Positions 1 to 12,109 of a stretch of 64,000 bases of DNA are shown here, one piece after another. Source of the stretch: Thiosocius sp963719025 (lineage in GTDB: Bacteria > Pseudomonadota > Gammaproteobacteria > Chromatiales > Chromatiaceae); NCBI GenBank assembly GCA_963719025.1, contig CAVRBK010000056.1, positions 1-64,000 of the forward strand, written 5' to 3'. A model generated the notes under the pieces. The model was not told the DNA's origin, made no database searches, and saw only the letters and a list, made by a program, of their open reading frames with translations. The position numbers and the translations under genes were made by a program. Numbering within the stretch: the stretch's first letter is position 1; every line of letters begins with the position of its first letter.

Positions 1-1865
<1,865 letters not shown>

Positions 1866-1971
1866 GACAAATTCCTCGTGCCTGTATCAGGCGTTGCGGC
1901 CCCGAAAAGACTCGTGGCCGGTCGCTTTTCACACCCGCAGGGCGCGCTTATTTCACTATTTTCGTAACCTA

Positions 1972-2592
1972 CTACGAATGATAGTTCCCGGCTACCAGAT
2001 AAACCTCGCGGCTATTTGCCCTGGACGCCTTGGGCTTACGGGTGACGGCCCGCCCGAATTGCGCCTTTACATCGCGTATCCACGGATCGAAACCCTCGCC
2101 ATGGAACACCTTGCAAACGAATCCCCCACCCGGTCGAAGATGCCGGTCGCAGAAATCCAGGGCCAGTTCGCACAGATACATCGCCCGCGGCTGATCGACC
2201 GCCGTCACTCCGCTAACATTGGGGGCCATGTCTGAGATAACAAGGTCGATTTTTCGACCATCCAGAACCTCGCCGAGCTGCTGCAGGGATTCGTCCTCGC
2301 GGAAATCACCCTGAATCAGGGTCACACCCGGCAGCGGGTCGATCTCCAGCAGGTCGAATGCGATGACATCACCCTTGGACCCCACGATATCGGCCGCGAC
2401 CTGCGACCAGCCACCCGGCGCCGCCCCCAGATCGACCACGACATGGCCGGGCTTGAGGACATGGTCCTTGTCCTGGATCTCCAGCAATTTATACGCCGCG
2501 CGCGAGCGGTAGCCATCGCGCTTGGAGCGCTTGACGAACTCATCGTTGACGTGCCGCTGCATCCAGCGGTGACTGCTCTTGGAACGTGCCAT
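1972..2592 (-). CDS. rlmE: 23S rRNA (uridine(2552)-2'-O)-methyltransferase RlmE
   Basis: SAM-dependent methyltransferase of the RrmJ/FtsJ family that 2'-O-methylates U2552 in the A loop of 23S rRNA on the 50S subunit. The protein is 206 residues, the normal length. It begins MARSKSSHRWMQRHVND with the conserved basic N-terminus. The SAM-binding motif VVDLGAAPGGWSQVA falls near residues 52-66, and SDMAPNVSGV is the conserved acidic motif. The K-D-K-E catalytic tetrad positions appear to be present. It lies directly upstream of ftsH on the same strand and is divergent from yhbY, an arrangement common in gammaproteobacteria. Confidence 0.97.
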   Translation of the reverse strand: MARSKSSHRWMQRHVNDEFVKRSKRDGYRSRAAYKLLEIQDKDHVLKPGHVVVDLGAAPGGWSQVAADIVGSKGDVIAFDLLEIDPLPGVTLIQGDFREDESLQQLGEVLDGRKIDLVISDMAPNVSGVTAVDQPRAMYLCELALDFCDRHLRPGGGFVCKVFHGEGFDPWIRDVKAQFGRAVTRKPKASRANSREVYLVAGNYHS

Positions 2593-2733
2593 AAGGGGAA
2601 TCTGGATCGATTGACCTGTGTATCAGGCTGGAATTATGCCATTTCGCCGCGTCGGGAACCGCGCGGAGAAGCGGGAAATGCGCCGCAGGGCACTTATCGG
2701 TATAGTTGCGAGCCTTTTCAGCGAGCCTAAGTC

Positions 2734-3030
2734 ATGCCCCTGTCGTCGACCCAGAAACGCCACCTGCGATCCCTTGGACATCACCTCAAACCGGTCGTAT
2801 GGATCGGCCAGCATGGCCTTGGCGACAACGTGATAACCGAGATCGAACAGGCTTTGGATTCCCACGAGCTGATCAAGATCAAGATCGCCGCTGATCGCGA
2901 GGCACGCACCGCGATGGCCGGGGAGATCACGTCTCGCACCCAGGCCGAGCCGATTCACAGTATCGGCCAGATGCTGATCATCTTCCGACGCAACGAGAAG
3001 AAACCGAAGATCGCCCTGCCCTCGCGCTGA
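2734..3030 (+). CDS. yhbY: YhbY-family ribosome assembly RNA-binding protein
   Basis: Small single-domain CRM (YhbY) RNA-binding protein, 98 residues, associated in E. coli with pre-50S particles. Recognisable blocks are LSSTQKRHLRSLGHHLKPVV, the loop WIGQHGLGDNV corresponding to the family GxxG loop, and the ELIKIKI strand. It is transcribed divergently from rlmE, with about 140 bp between the starts. A TATAGT hexamer at 2701-2706 is a plausible -10 box, although I see no convincing -35. The stop is 16 bp from the end of the convergent glycosyltransferase gene. Confidence 0.94.
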   Translation: MPLSSTQKRHLRSLGHHLKPVVWIGQHGLGDNVITEIEQALDSHELIKIKIAADREARTAMAGEITSRTQAEPIHSIGQMLIIFRRNEKKPKIALPSR

Positions 3031-3045
3031 ACCGCGCCCGCTCGG

Positions 3046-4248
3046 TCAGCCGGCCAGCCGTTCGAACACCGGGCGATATCGCTCAACCGACGCCATCCAG
3101 TTGCGCTCACGTTCAACAAAACTGCGCCCGGCCAGCCGATAGGCATCCCAACTGTCGCGGTTGTCGAAAAGGTCGGCCACGACGTCGGCAAAGGCCGCGG
3201 CGTCACCGGCCCGGAACAGGCGACCGGTCACGCCATCCTCGATCAGCTCGCGATGCCCACCCACATCCGAGGCCACCAGCAGGCGACGTTGCGCCATGGC
3301 CTCGAGCGGCTTCAACGGGGTGACCAGGTCGGTCAGGCGCATCCGATGCCTTGGATAGACCAGCACGTCGATCAGGTCGTAGTAGCGCTGCACCTGGTCA
3401 TGCGGCACGCGGCCGGTAAATTTAACCGCGTCGCGCAGACCCAGGCGCTCCGCCTGGGCCTTCAGATTGGCCTCCTGCGGCCCGCCGCCAACCAGGAGCA
3501 GCTTGAGACCGGGCACCCGCTCGCGCATCTTCGACAGGGCATCGAGCGCCAGATCGAGCCCCTCGTACGCGTAAAACGAGCCGAGGAAACCGATCAGCGG
3601 CTGCCCCGACACGCCAAGTTCCTCGGCGAGGTGTGCATCGTAACCGGCGGTCTCGCCGAAACTGGCGATATCCACGGCATTGGGAATAACCGTGACCCGC
3701 TCGTTCGGCACGCCGCGCGCCACGATATCGCTGCGCAGGCCTTCGCAGATGCAGGTCACCGCATCGGCGCGGCGGAACACATGGGTCTCCATCGCCCGGG
3801 TCAGGCGATATCGCAGACTGCCTTCGGTTGTGGTCCCATGATCCACCGCCGCATCCTCCCAGAAGGCACGACATTCGTAGACCACAGGCAGGCCATGCCG
3901 CCTGCCTGCCGACAGGGCCGCCAGGCCATCAAGTGCCGGCGAATGGGCATGCAGGATATCCGGCCGCTCGGCCTCGATGACGGCATCCAGCCGCCGCGAC
4001 AGGGTCCGGGCCACCTGCAACTGATTGATTACCGGAAGACGTTCAAGAAGACCGCCCTGTGCCGGCGTGCGATGAAACACCAGGCCATCGACATCTTCAG
4101 GGTCGGGCCCGGCCAGCGGATGTTTGCTGCCGGTGACCTGGGCGGTCTCCCAGCCCATGGCCCTCTGGTGCCGGATGATATTGCGTGTCCGGAACGTGTA
4201 ACCGGTATGCACCGGCAGCGAATGGTCGAGGACGTGCAATATCTTCAT
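3046..4248 (-). CDS. Exosortase-A-system-type glycosyltransferase, GT4 family (Daro_2409-like)
   Basis: About 400 residues with a two-domain GT-B fold. The N-terminus (MKILHVLDHSLPVHTGYTFR) matches my recollection of the TIGR04063 family of glycosyltransferases found in genomes with PEP-CTERM/exosortase A polysaccharide loci. The C-terminal half carries the donor-site pattern PLKPLEAMAQRRLLVASDVG followed by HRELIEDG. It probably adds a sugar to an extracellular polysaccharide on the cytoplasmic side. ATG codons lie at 4254 and 4248; the second has a better-spaced GGGA upstream. It follows greA by 21 bp, so it may be the last gene of a carA-carB-greA transcript, far from the prs/eps cluster at 31-42 kb. 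Acceptor and donor sugars cannot be read from sequence. Confidence 0.85.
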   Translation of the reverse strand: MKILHVLDHSLPVHTGYTFRTRNIIRHQRAMGWETAQVTGSKHPLAGPDPEDVDGLVFHRTPAQGGLLERLPVINQLQVARTLSRRLDAVIEAERPDILHAHSPALDGLAALSAGRRHGLPVVYECRAFWEDAAVDHGTTTEGSLRYRLTRAMETHVFRRADAVTCICEGLRSDIVARGVPNERVTVIPNAVDIASFGETAGYDAHLAEELGVSGQPLIGFLGSFYAYEGLDLALDALSKMRERVPGLKLLLVGGGPQEANLKAQAERLGLRDAVKFTGRVPHDQVQRYYDLIDVLVYPRHRMRLTDLVTPLKPLEAMAQRRLLVASDVGGHRELIEDGVTGRLFRAGDAAAFADVVADLFDNRDSWDAYRLAGRSFVERERNWMASVERYRPVFERLAG

Positions 4249-4269
4249 CGGCATTTTCCCACGGCCGCG

Positions 4270-4746
4270 TTACCGGTAGCGCACTTCAAGAATCTCAAAC
4301 TCGTGCGTGCCGCCCGGCGCGTCCAGGCCCACTTCGTCCCCCTCGCTCTTGCCGATCAGCGCACGCGCCACCGGCGAGGTCACCGAGATCTTGCCGTGCT
4401 TGAGATCGGCCTCGTCGACACCAACGATCTGGTAGGTTTTCTCTTCGTCGGTGTTGATATCCAGCAGCACCACGGTGGCCCCGAACACGACCCGGCCGCC
4501 GGCATCCAGTGCCGCAACATCGATAATCTGCGCATGCGATAGCTTGCCTTCGATGTCCTTGATACGGCCCTCGATGAAGCCCTGCTGCTCACGCGCCGCG
4601 TGATATTCGGCGTTCTCCTTCAGATCACCGTGCGCACGCGCCTCGGAGATCGACGCGATTACCGCCGGTCGTTTGACCGTCTTGAGCTCGGACAACTCGG
4701 CTCGCAGATTCTCGGCGCCGGTTTTGGTCATCGGATGCTTTTCCAT
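4270..4746 (-). CDS. greA: Transcription elongation factor GreA
   Basis: GreA rescues backtracked RNA polymerase by stimulating cleavage of the 3' end of the nascent RNA. The 158-residue length is canonical. The start MEKHPMTKTGAENLRAEL aligns with the E. coli start. The tip of the N-terminal coiled coil carries the acidic loop motif AHGDLKENAEYHAAREQQ, and the C-terminal FKBP-like domain includes KISVTSPVARALIGKSEGDE. It sits 23 bp downstream of carB on the same strand, the conserved carAB-greA arrangement. Confidence 0.98.
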   Translation of the reverse strand: MEKHPMTKTGAENLRAELSELKTVKRPAVIASISEARAHGDLKENAEYHAAREQQGFIEGRIKDIEGKLSHAQIIDVAALDAGGRVVFGATVVLLDINTDEEKTYQIVGVDEADLKHGKISVTSPVARALIGKSEGDEVGLDAPGGTHEFEILEVRYR

Positions 4747-4769
4747 ACTCGAATCCTCAAGCGGCCCTG

Positions 4770-7982
<3,213 letters not shown>

Positions 7983-8056
7983 GGTTAATCAACCGCGGGG
8001 GCGCCAAGGCGCCGGGAATTCGTAACGGAGTTGCTGTCAGGCTGCGTCCTGCACGC

Positions 8057-9184
8057 CTATTTCTGCTGCATGAGTTCGATGAAGTGATCGAACACCGGCG
8101 CCACGTCATGCGGCCCGGGACTCGCCTCGGGGTGCCCCTGGAAACTGAATGCCGGCCTGTCGGTGCGATGGATACCCTGCAGGGAACCATCAAACAGCGA
8201 CTTGTGGGTCGCCTTGAGATTCGCTGGCAGGCTTGACTCGTCGACCGCAAAGCCGTGGTTCTGGCTCGAGATCATCACGGCACCGGAGTCGAGATCCTGT
8301 ACCGGGTGGTTGGCGCCGTGGTGACCAAACTTCATCTTCACCGTCTGCGCGCCCGACGCCAGTCCCAACAGTTGATGTCCGAGGCAGATACCGAAAGTCG
8401 GCAGGCCAGTATCGACAATCTCCCGGATCGCCTTGATGGCATAGTCGCAGGGCTCCGGGTCTCCCGGGCCGTTCGACAGGAACACCCCGTCCGGCGCCAT
8501 CGCCAGCACGTCGCCGGACGGCGTCTGCGCAGGCACCACGGTCACCCGGCAGCCGCGATCGACCAGCATGCGCAGGATATTGCGCTTCACGCCGTAGTCA
8601 TAGGCAACCACATGGAAGCTGGCCGCGGCCGGGTCGTGACGGGAATGTCCTTCACCAAGCACCCAGGTACCTTCGTCCCAGGTGTAGGTCTGCGCCGTGG
8701 TCACCGCTTTCGCCAGATCCATGCCCTTCAGGCCGGGGAAGGCCCTGGCCGCCGCGAGCGCCTGTGCCTCGTCGATCTCACCCGCCATGATGCACCCGTT
8801 CTGTGCGCCCTTCTCGCGCAGGATGCGGGTGAGTCGGCGGGTATCGATATCCGCTATGCCGACCACACCGTTCTCGATCAGGTAGCTTTCGAGCGCCTGC
8901 TCACTGCGGAAATTACTGGCCAGCATCGGCAGATCGCGTATCACCAGCCCGGCCGCATGGACTGCCGTCGACTCTTCGTCTTCGCGGTTTACCCCGGTGT
9001 TACCGATATGCGGATAGGTCAGCGTGACAATCTGCTGACTGTAGGATGGGTCGGTCAGTATTTCCTGGTAACCGGTCATCGCGGTGTTGAACACCACCTC
9101 GCCGATCGTCCGCCCATCAGCACCAATGGAACGGCCGCGGAACACACTGCCATCTTCAAGAACGAGTATCGCCGGTTTTGTCAT
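8057..9184 (-). CDS. carA: Carbamoyl-phosphate synthase small (glutaminase) subunit
   Basis: Class I glutamine amidotransferase subunit that hydrolyses glutamine and channels ammonia to CarB. It has about 375 residues. The N-terminal CPSase_sm_chain domain shows VFNTAMTGYQEILTDPSY. The amidotransferase domain has the nucleophile in FGICLGHQLLGLA and the His/Glu pair in FQGHPEASPGP. The ATG at 9184 (MTKPAILVLEDG) fits the family start; an in-frame upstream ATG at 9199 would add only five residues. The 235 bp upstream before trxC is the likely promoter region. Confidence 0.97.
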   Translation of the reverse strand: MTKPAILVLEDGSVFRGRSIGADGRTIGEVVFNTAMTGYQEILTDPSYSQQIVTLTYPHIGNTGVNREDEESTAVHAAGLVIRDLPMLASNFRSEQALESYLIENGVVGIADIDTRRLTRILREKGAQNGCIMAGEIDEAQALAAARAFPGLKGMDLAKAVTTAQTYTWDEGTWVLGEGHSRHDPAAASFHVVAYDYGVKRNILRMLVDRGCRVTVVPAQTPSGDVLAMAPDGVFLSNGPGDPEPCDYAIKAIREIVDTGLPTFGICLGHQLLGLASGAQTVKMKFGHHGANHPVQDLDSGAVMISSQNHGFAVDESSLPANLKATHKSLFDGSLQGIHRTDRPAFSFQGHPEASPGPHDVAPVFDHFIELMQQK

Positions 9185-9418
9185 TATATGCGCGCGCAAA
9201 AATACCGACGAGAGGTGCCATGGGCCGTCTCTGCCGGTCTTCTATCTGAGTTGAATCGAGTGGACCTGCAACGCCTTGTTGCAGTGCGCAATATTACGTC
9301 AAGGTCCTGCGAGCTGTCCACGGCTGGACGGCATTTTAACAGCCCGCCGCCCGGCGTGCGCGAAGCAATTGCGCCCGGGACGGGCGATTGCCGGGAAAAG
9401 CGCCCGTCTCGGTGCAGC

Positions 9419-9856
9419 TCAGGGAAGCTGCTGGCGTGCCCAACCGGCGATGCCCTGCGCATCCAGCGCGCCGGACATGCGACTGATCTCGCGTCCACCG
9501 GCAAACAGGATCATCGTCGGGATGCTGCGGATGCCGAACTGCGCAGCGATCCCCTGCTCCTCCTCGGTGTTGACCTTGAGCAGCCGCATCGCCGGCTCGA
9601 GCATCGTGGCCGCCTGCTGAAAGGCCGGCGCCATCATTTTGCATGGCCCGCACCACGGCGCCCAGAAATCCACCAGCAGCGGGACATCGCTGCGAGCGAG
9701 TTGCGCCTGAAAGGCCCGGCCGTCGCTCTCCAGCGGCCGACCCTGGAACAACGGCGCCTTGCACCGCCCACACTTTCCGCCGGCCGCGAGGCGCTCCGTC
9801 GGAACGCGATTGACACCGCTGCATTGTGGGCACACGACATGCACTGACTGACTCAC
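9419..9856 (-). CDS. trxC: Thioredoxin TrxC (thioredoxin 2, zinc-finger type)
   Basis: Cytoplasmic thiol-disulfide oxidoreductase of 145 residues. An N-terminal zinc ribbon formed by CPQC and CGRC (about residues 9-12 and 29-32) precedes the thioredoxin fold, as in E. coli TrxC. The active site is WAPWCGPCKMMAP and the cis-proline loop is IRSIPTMILF. It is divergent from cnoX, and the segment before the cis-proline is nearly identical to the same segment of cnoX, including a 27-nt identical block (see findings). Confidence 0.95.
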   Translation of the reverse strand: MSQSVHVVCPQCSGVNRVPTERLAAGGKCGRCKAPLFQGRPLESDGRAFQAQLARSDVPLLVDFWAPWCGPCKMMAPAFQQAATMLEPAMRLLKVNTEEEQGIAAQFGIRSIPTMILFAGGREISRMSGALDAQGIAGWARQQLP

Positions 9857-9994
9857 CGTAACCTCCTGCTGAAAACTCCCGCTTTATCTCAGGTGGGGAC
9901 GCAGACCGGTTGCTTCAAGGTGCGGGTCGCGCTTGCAATTTCCCCCGGTCGGCCGCATTTTTCGTCATCCCGGCAGTTGCGCAGAGACAGACGC

Positions 9995-10852
9995 ATGGCA
10001 GATTCGCCCTATATTTTCGAGATCGACCAGAGCAACTACGAGCAGATCGTGATCCAAGGCTCGCACCAGGTCCCCGTTCTGGTCGACTTCTGGGCGACCT
10101 GGTGCCAACCCTGCCAGATGCTGATGCCGCTCCTGGCCAAGCTCGCAGACGAATACCAGGGGCGCTTCATCCTGGCCAAGATCAACACCGAGGAACAGCA
10201 GGAGATTGCCGCACAGTTCGGCATCCGCAGCATCCCGACGGTCAAGTTGTTCAGCCAGGGTCAGCCGATCGATGAATTCGCCGGCGCGCTGCCGGAAACC
10301 GAAATACGGGCATTCCTCGACCGCCACCTGCCGCGCGAATCGGATAATTCCGTGCTGCAGGCCCAGGAACTGCTCTCGACCGGCGACATCAGCGGTGCCA
10401 TCACGGCGCTGCAGGCCGCGCAGGCGGCGGATCCCGGCAACGCGAGAATCACCATGACCCTGGCACAGGTGCTGGCCTCTTCGGGTGAGATGGACGCCGC
10501 CGAACAGGCGCTCGACAGCCTTCCGGAGGATGAGCAGACAAAACCCGAGATTGCCCGGCTGCGCGGCCAGATGTACTTCCACCATCTCGCTGGCGACGCC
10601 TCGATCGACCAGCTGACCCAGCAACTGGCCAACGATCCCGACGACATTGCGGTGCGTTTCCGCCTTGCCGCGGCGCAGGTCCTGCAAGGTGACGCCAGCG
10701 GCGCGCTGGAGAATTTTCTGCTGATAATGCAGAAAGACCGCAAGTTCGGCGACGACGGCGCGCGCCTGGCCATGCTCAAACTGTTCGATATGCTCGGCGA
10801 CGAGCCGGCCGTTACACGCTATCGCGCCCGAATGTTCACCCTGTTGCACTGA
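9995..10852 (+). CDS. cnoX: CnoX/YbbN-type thioredoxin-TPR co-chaperone
   Basis: Thioredoxin domain (residues 1-110) followed by TPR-like helical repeats to residue 285. This is the architecture of CnoX (YbbN), a chaperedoxin that holds oxidised proteins and hands them to GroEL or DnaK. The ATG at 9995 (MADSPYIFEIDQSNYE) fits the family; an upstream in-frame ATG at 9893 would add about 34 non-family residues. The active site WATWCQPCQ keeps both cysteines, unlike E. coli CnoX, where the motif is SQHC, so redox activity is possible. The DUF1244 gene follows 17 bp downstream. Confidence 0.92.
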   Translation: MADSPYIFEIDQSNYEQIVIQGSHQVPVLVDFWATWCQPCQMLMPLLAKLADEYQGRFILAKINTEEQQEIAAQFGIRSIPTVKLFSQGQPIDEFAGALPETEIRAFLDRHLPRESDNSVLQAQELLSTGDISGAITALQAAQAADPGNARITMTLAQVLASSGEMDAAEQALDSLPEDEQTKPEIARLRGQMYFHHLAGDASIDQLTQQLANDPDDIAVRFRLAAAQVLQGDASGALENFLLIMQKDRKFGDDGARLAMLKLFDMLGDEPAVTRYRARMFTLLH

Positions 10853-10869
10853 CCTCAGAGGAAAACAAC

Positions 10870-11175
10870 ATGACCCCGGAACAACAGACCGCCATTGAGG
10901 CCGCCGCTTGGCGCACCCTGGTCGGCCACCTGCAGAAGCGCAAGGACGTACAGAACATCGAGTTGATGAATCTTGCCGGCTTCTGCCGCAACTGCATGTC
11001 GCGCTGGATGGCCAACGCGGCCCGGCAAAACGATGCCGAACTCGACCAGGCAGAGGCGCGCGAGATCGTCTACGGCATGAGCTACGACGCGTGGAAAACC
11101 CACCACCAACAGCCGGCCACGCCGGAACAGCTGGAAAAGTTCAAGCAGATTGGCCCCGATCAGACCACCGAGTAA
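10870..11175 (+). CDS. DUF1244 family protein
   Basis: A 101-residue acidic protein with the DUF1244 hallmark LMNLAGFCRNCMSRW near residues 33-47 and the downstream IVYGMSYDAWK motif. The family is small, widespread in proteobacteria and of unknown function. It follows cnoX closely and is probably co-transcribed. It is convergent with trmO, with 12 bp between the stops. I assign no function. Confidence 0.9.
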   Translation: MTPEQQTAIEAAAWRTLVGHLQKRKDVQNIELMNLAGFCRNCMSRWMANAARQNDAELDQAEAREIVYGMSYDAWKTHHQQPATPEQLEKFKQIGPDQTTE

Positions 11176-11187
11176 CGGACCGAAACC

Positions 11188-11913
11188 TTACTCCCCGGTG
11201 TAGGCCTGCAGAGAGATCACCTCGACCCCTGACGCCGTGACCCGCCAACGCACATCGCGACCGGCCAGGCGCATGCCGTAGACCCGCCCCGGTTCCGCAC
11301 CCTGGCGATAGGCGGGGCGTGGATCCAGCGCCAGCACGCGCTCGATCAGGGCGCGCAATCCGGGGATATCGCCGGCATCCGCCAGCATGTCTTCGGCCTC
11401 CCGGGTGAACCGTACCGGCATATCGGCCTGCGGTGCGTCCGGCGCGAATCCACCCTGCGCATCGGCAATACGATCCGCGTAAGGAAGGTAGGGCTTGATA
11501 TCCAGAACCGGCGTCCCGTCCAGCAGATCGATGCCGCCGACGCGTAACAGCGGATGCGCGCCGCCAACCACCTCGATCAGCCGCACCACCGACAGGCCAA
11601 GCGAATTTGGCCGAAAGGGTGAGCGGCTGGCCCACACCCCCACCTCGCGATTGCCGCCGAGACGCGGTGGACGGACCTTCGGGCGCCAGCCCAGCCCCAC
11701 ACAGCGGTCGAACTGAAAGGTCAGCCAGATATGCGAAAAGCCGTCCAGGCCGAGCAGCATCGCCGGATCGTCGTATGGCGGCAGAAGGCGTACCTCGCCG
11801 ATGGCCTCCTCGACCAGTCCGGACTGCCGCGGAATCCCGAATTTCTCCTCGAACGGCGACCGGACCACCGCCACCGGGTCGAGGAGAATTTCTGATCCGT
11901 TTCTGGGCGCCAT
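11188..11913 (-). CDS. trmO: tRNA (N6-threonylcarbamoyladenosine(37)-N6)-methyltransferase TrmO
   Basis: TrmO (TsaA/YaeB, UPF0066) uses SAM to methylate t6A37 in certain tRNAs. The 241-residue protein begins MAPRNGSEILLDPVAVVRSP; the conserved IPRQSGLV segment follows. The SAM-site motif RSPFRPNSLGLSVVRL and the substrate segment DGTPVLDIKPYLPYAD are intact. The C-terminal domain around DPRPAYR is typical of the long gammaproteobacterial form. The ATG at 11913 is preferred over an upstream in-frame start at 11976, which adds residues of no family character. It is divergent from the GGDEF/EAL gene. Confidence 0.95.
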   Translation of the reverse strand: MAPRNGSEILLDPVAVVRSPFEEKFGIPRQSGLVEEAIGEVRLLPPYDDPAMLLGLDGFSHIWLTFQFDRCVGLGWRPKVRPPRLGGNREVGVWASRSPFRPNSLGLSVVRLIEVVGGAHPLLRVGGIDLLDGTPVLDIKPYLPYADRIADAQGGFAPDAPQADMPVRFTREAEDMLADAGDIPGLRALIERVLALDPRPAYRQGAEPGRVYGMRLAGRDVRWRVTASGVEVISLQAYTGE

Positions 11914-12109
11914 AACTGTGCACTTCCACGCATTTCGCCGGTAAGCTGCAGAGGATAATCCCGACAGGAAAAACAAACCGGTTTTTTCGCCGGATCCGGG
12001 TAAAGCTATCCGTATTCCGGACGATAGCCCGTCTCATGAGAGTTTTCATCGTGTCCAGGAAAACATCGCCTAGCGGCACCGATCTCTCTCCCACGCGGCC
12101 ACGATCCTG

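Noticed and set aside
8255..9847. A 530-codon open frame on the plus strand across carA and trxC
   Set aside because: It is antisense to two clear genes, spans their gap, has no recognisable domain, and such mirror frames are common in GC-rich coding DNA.
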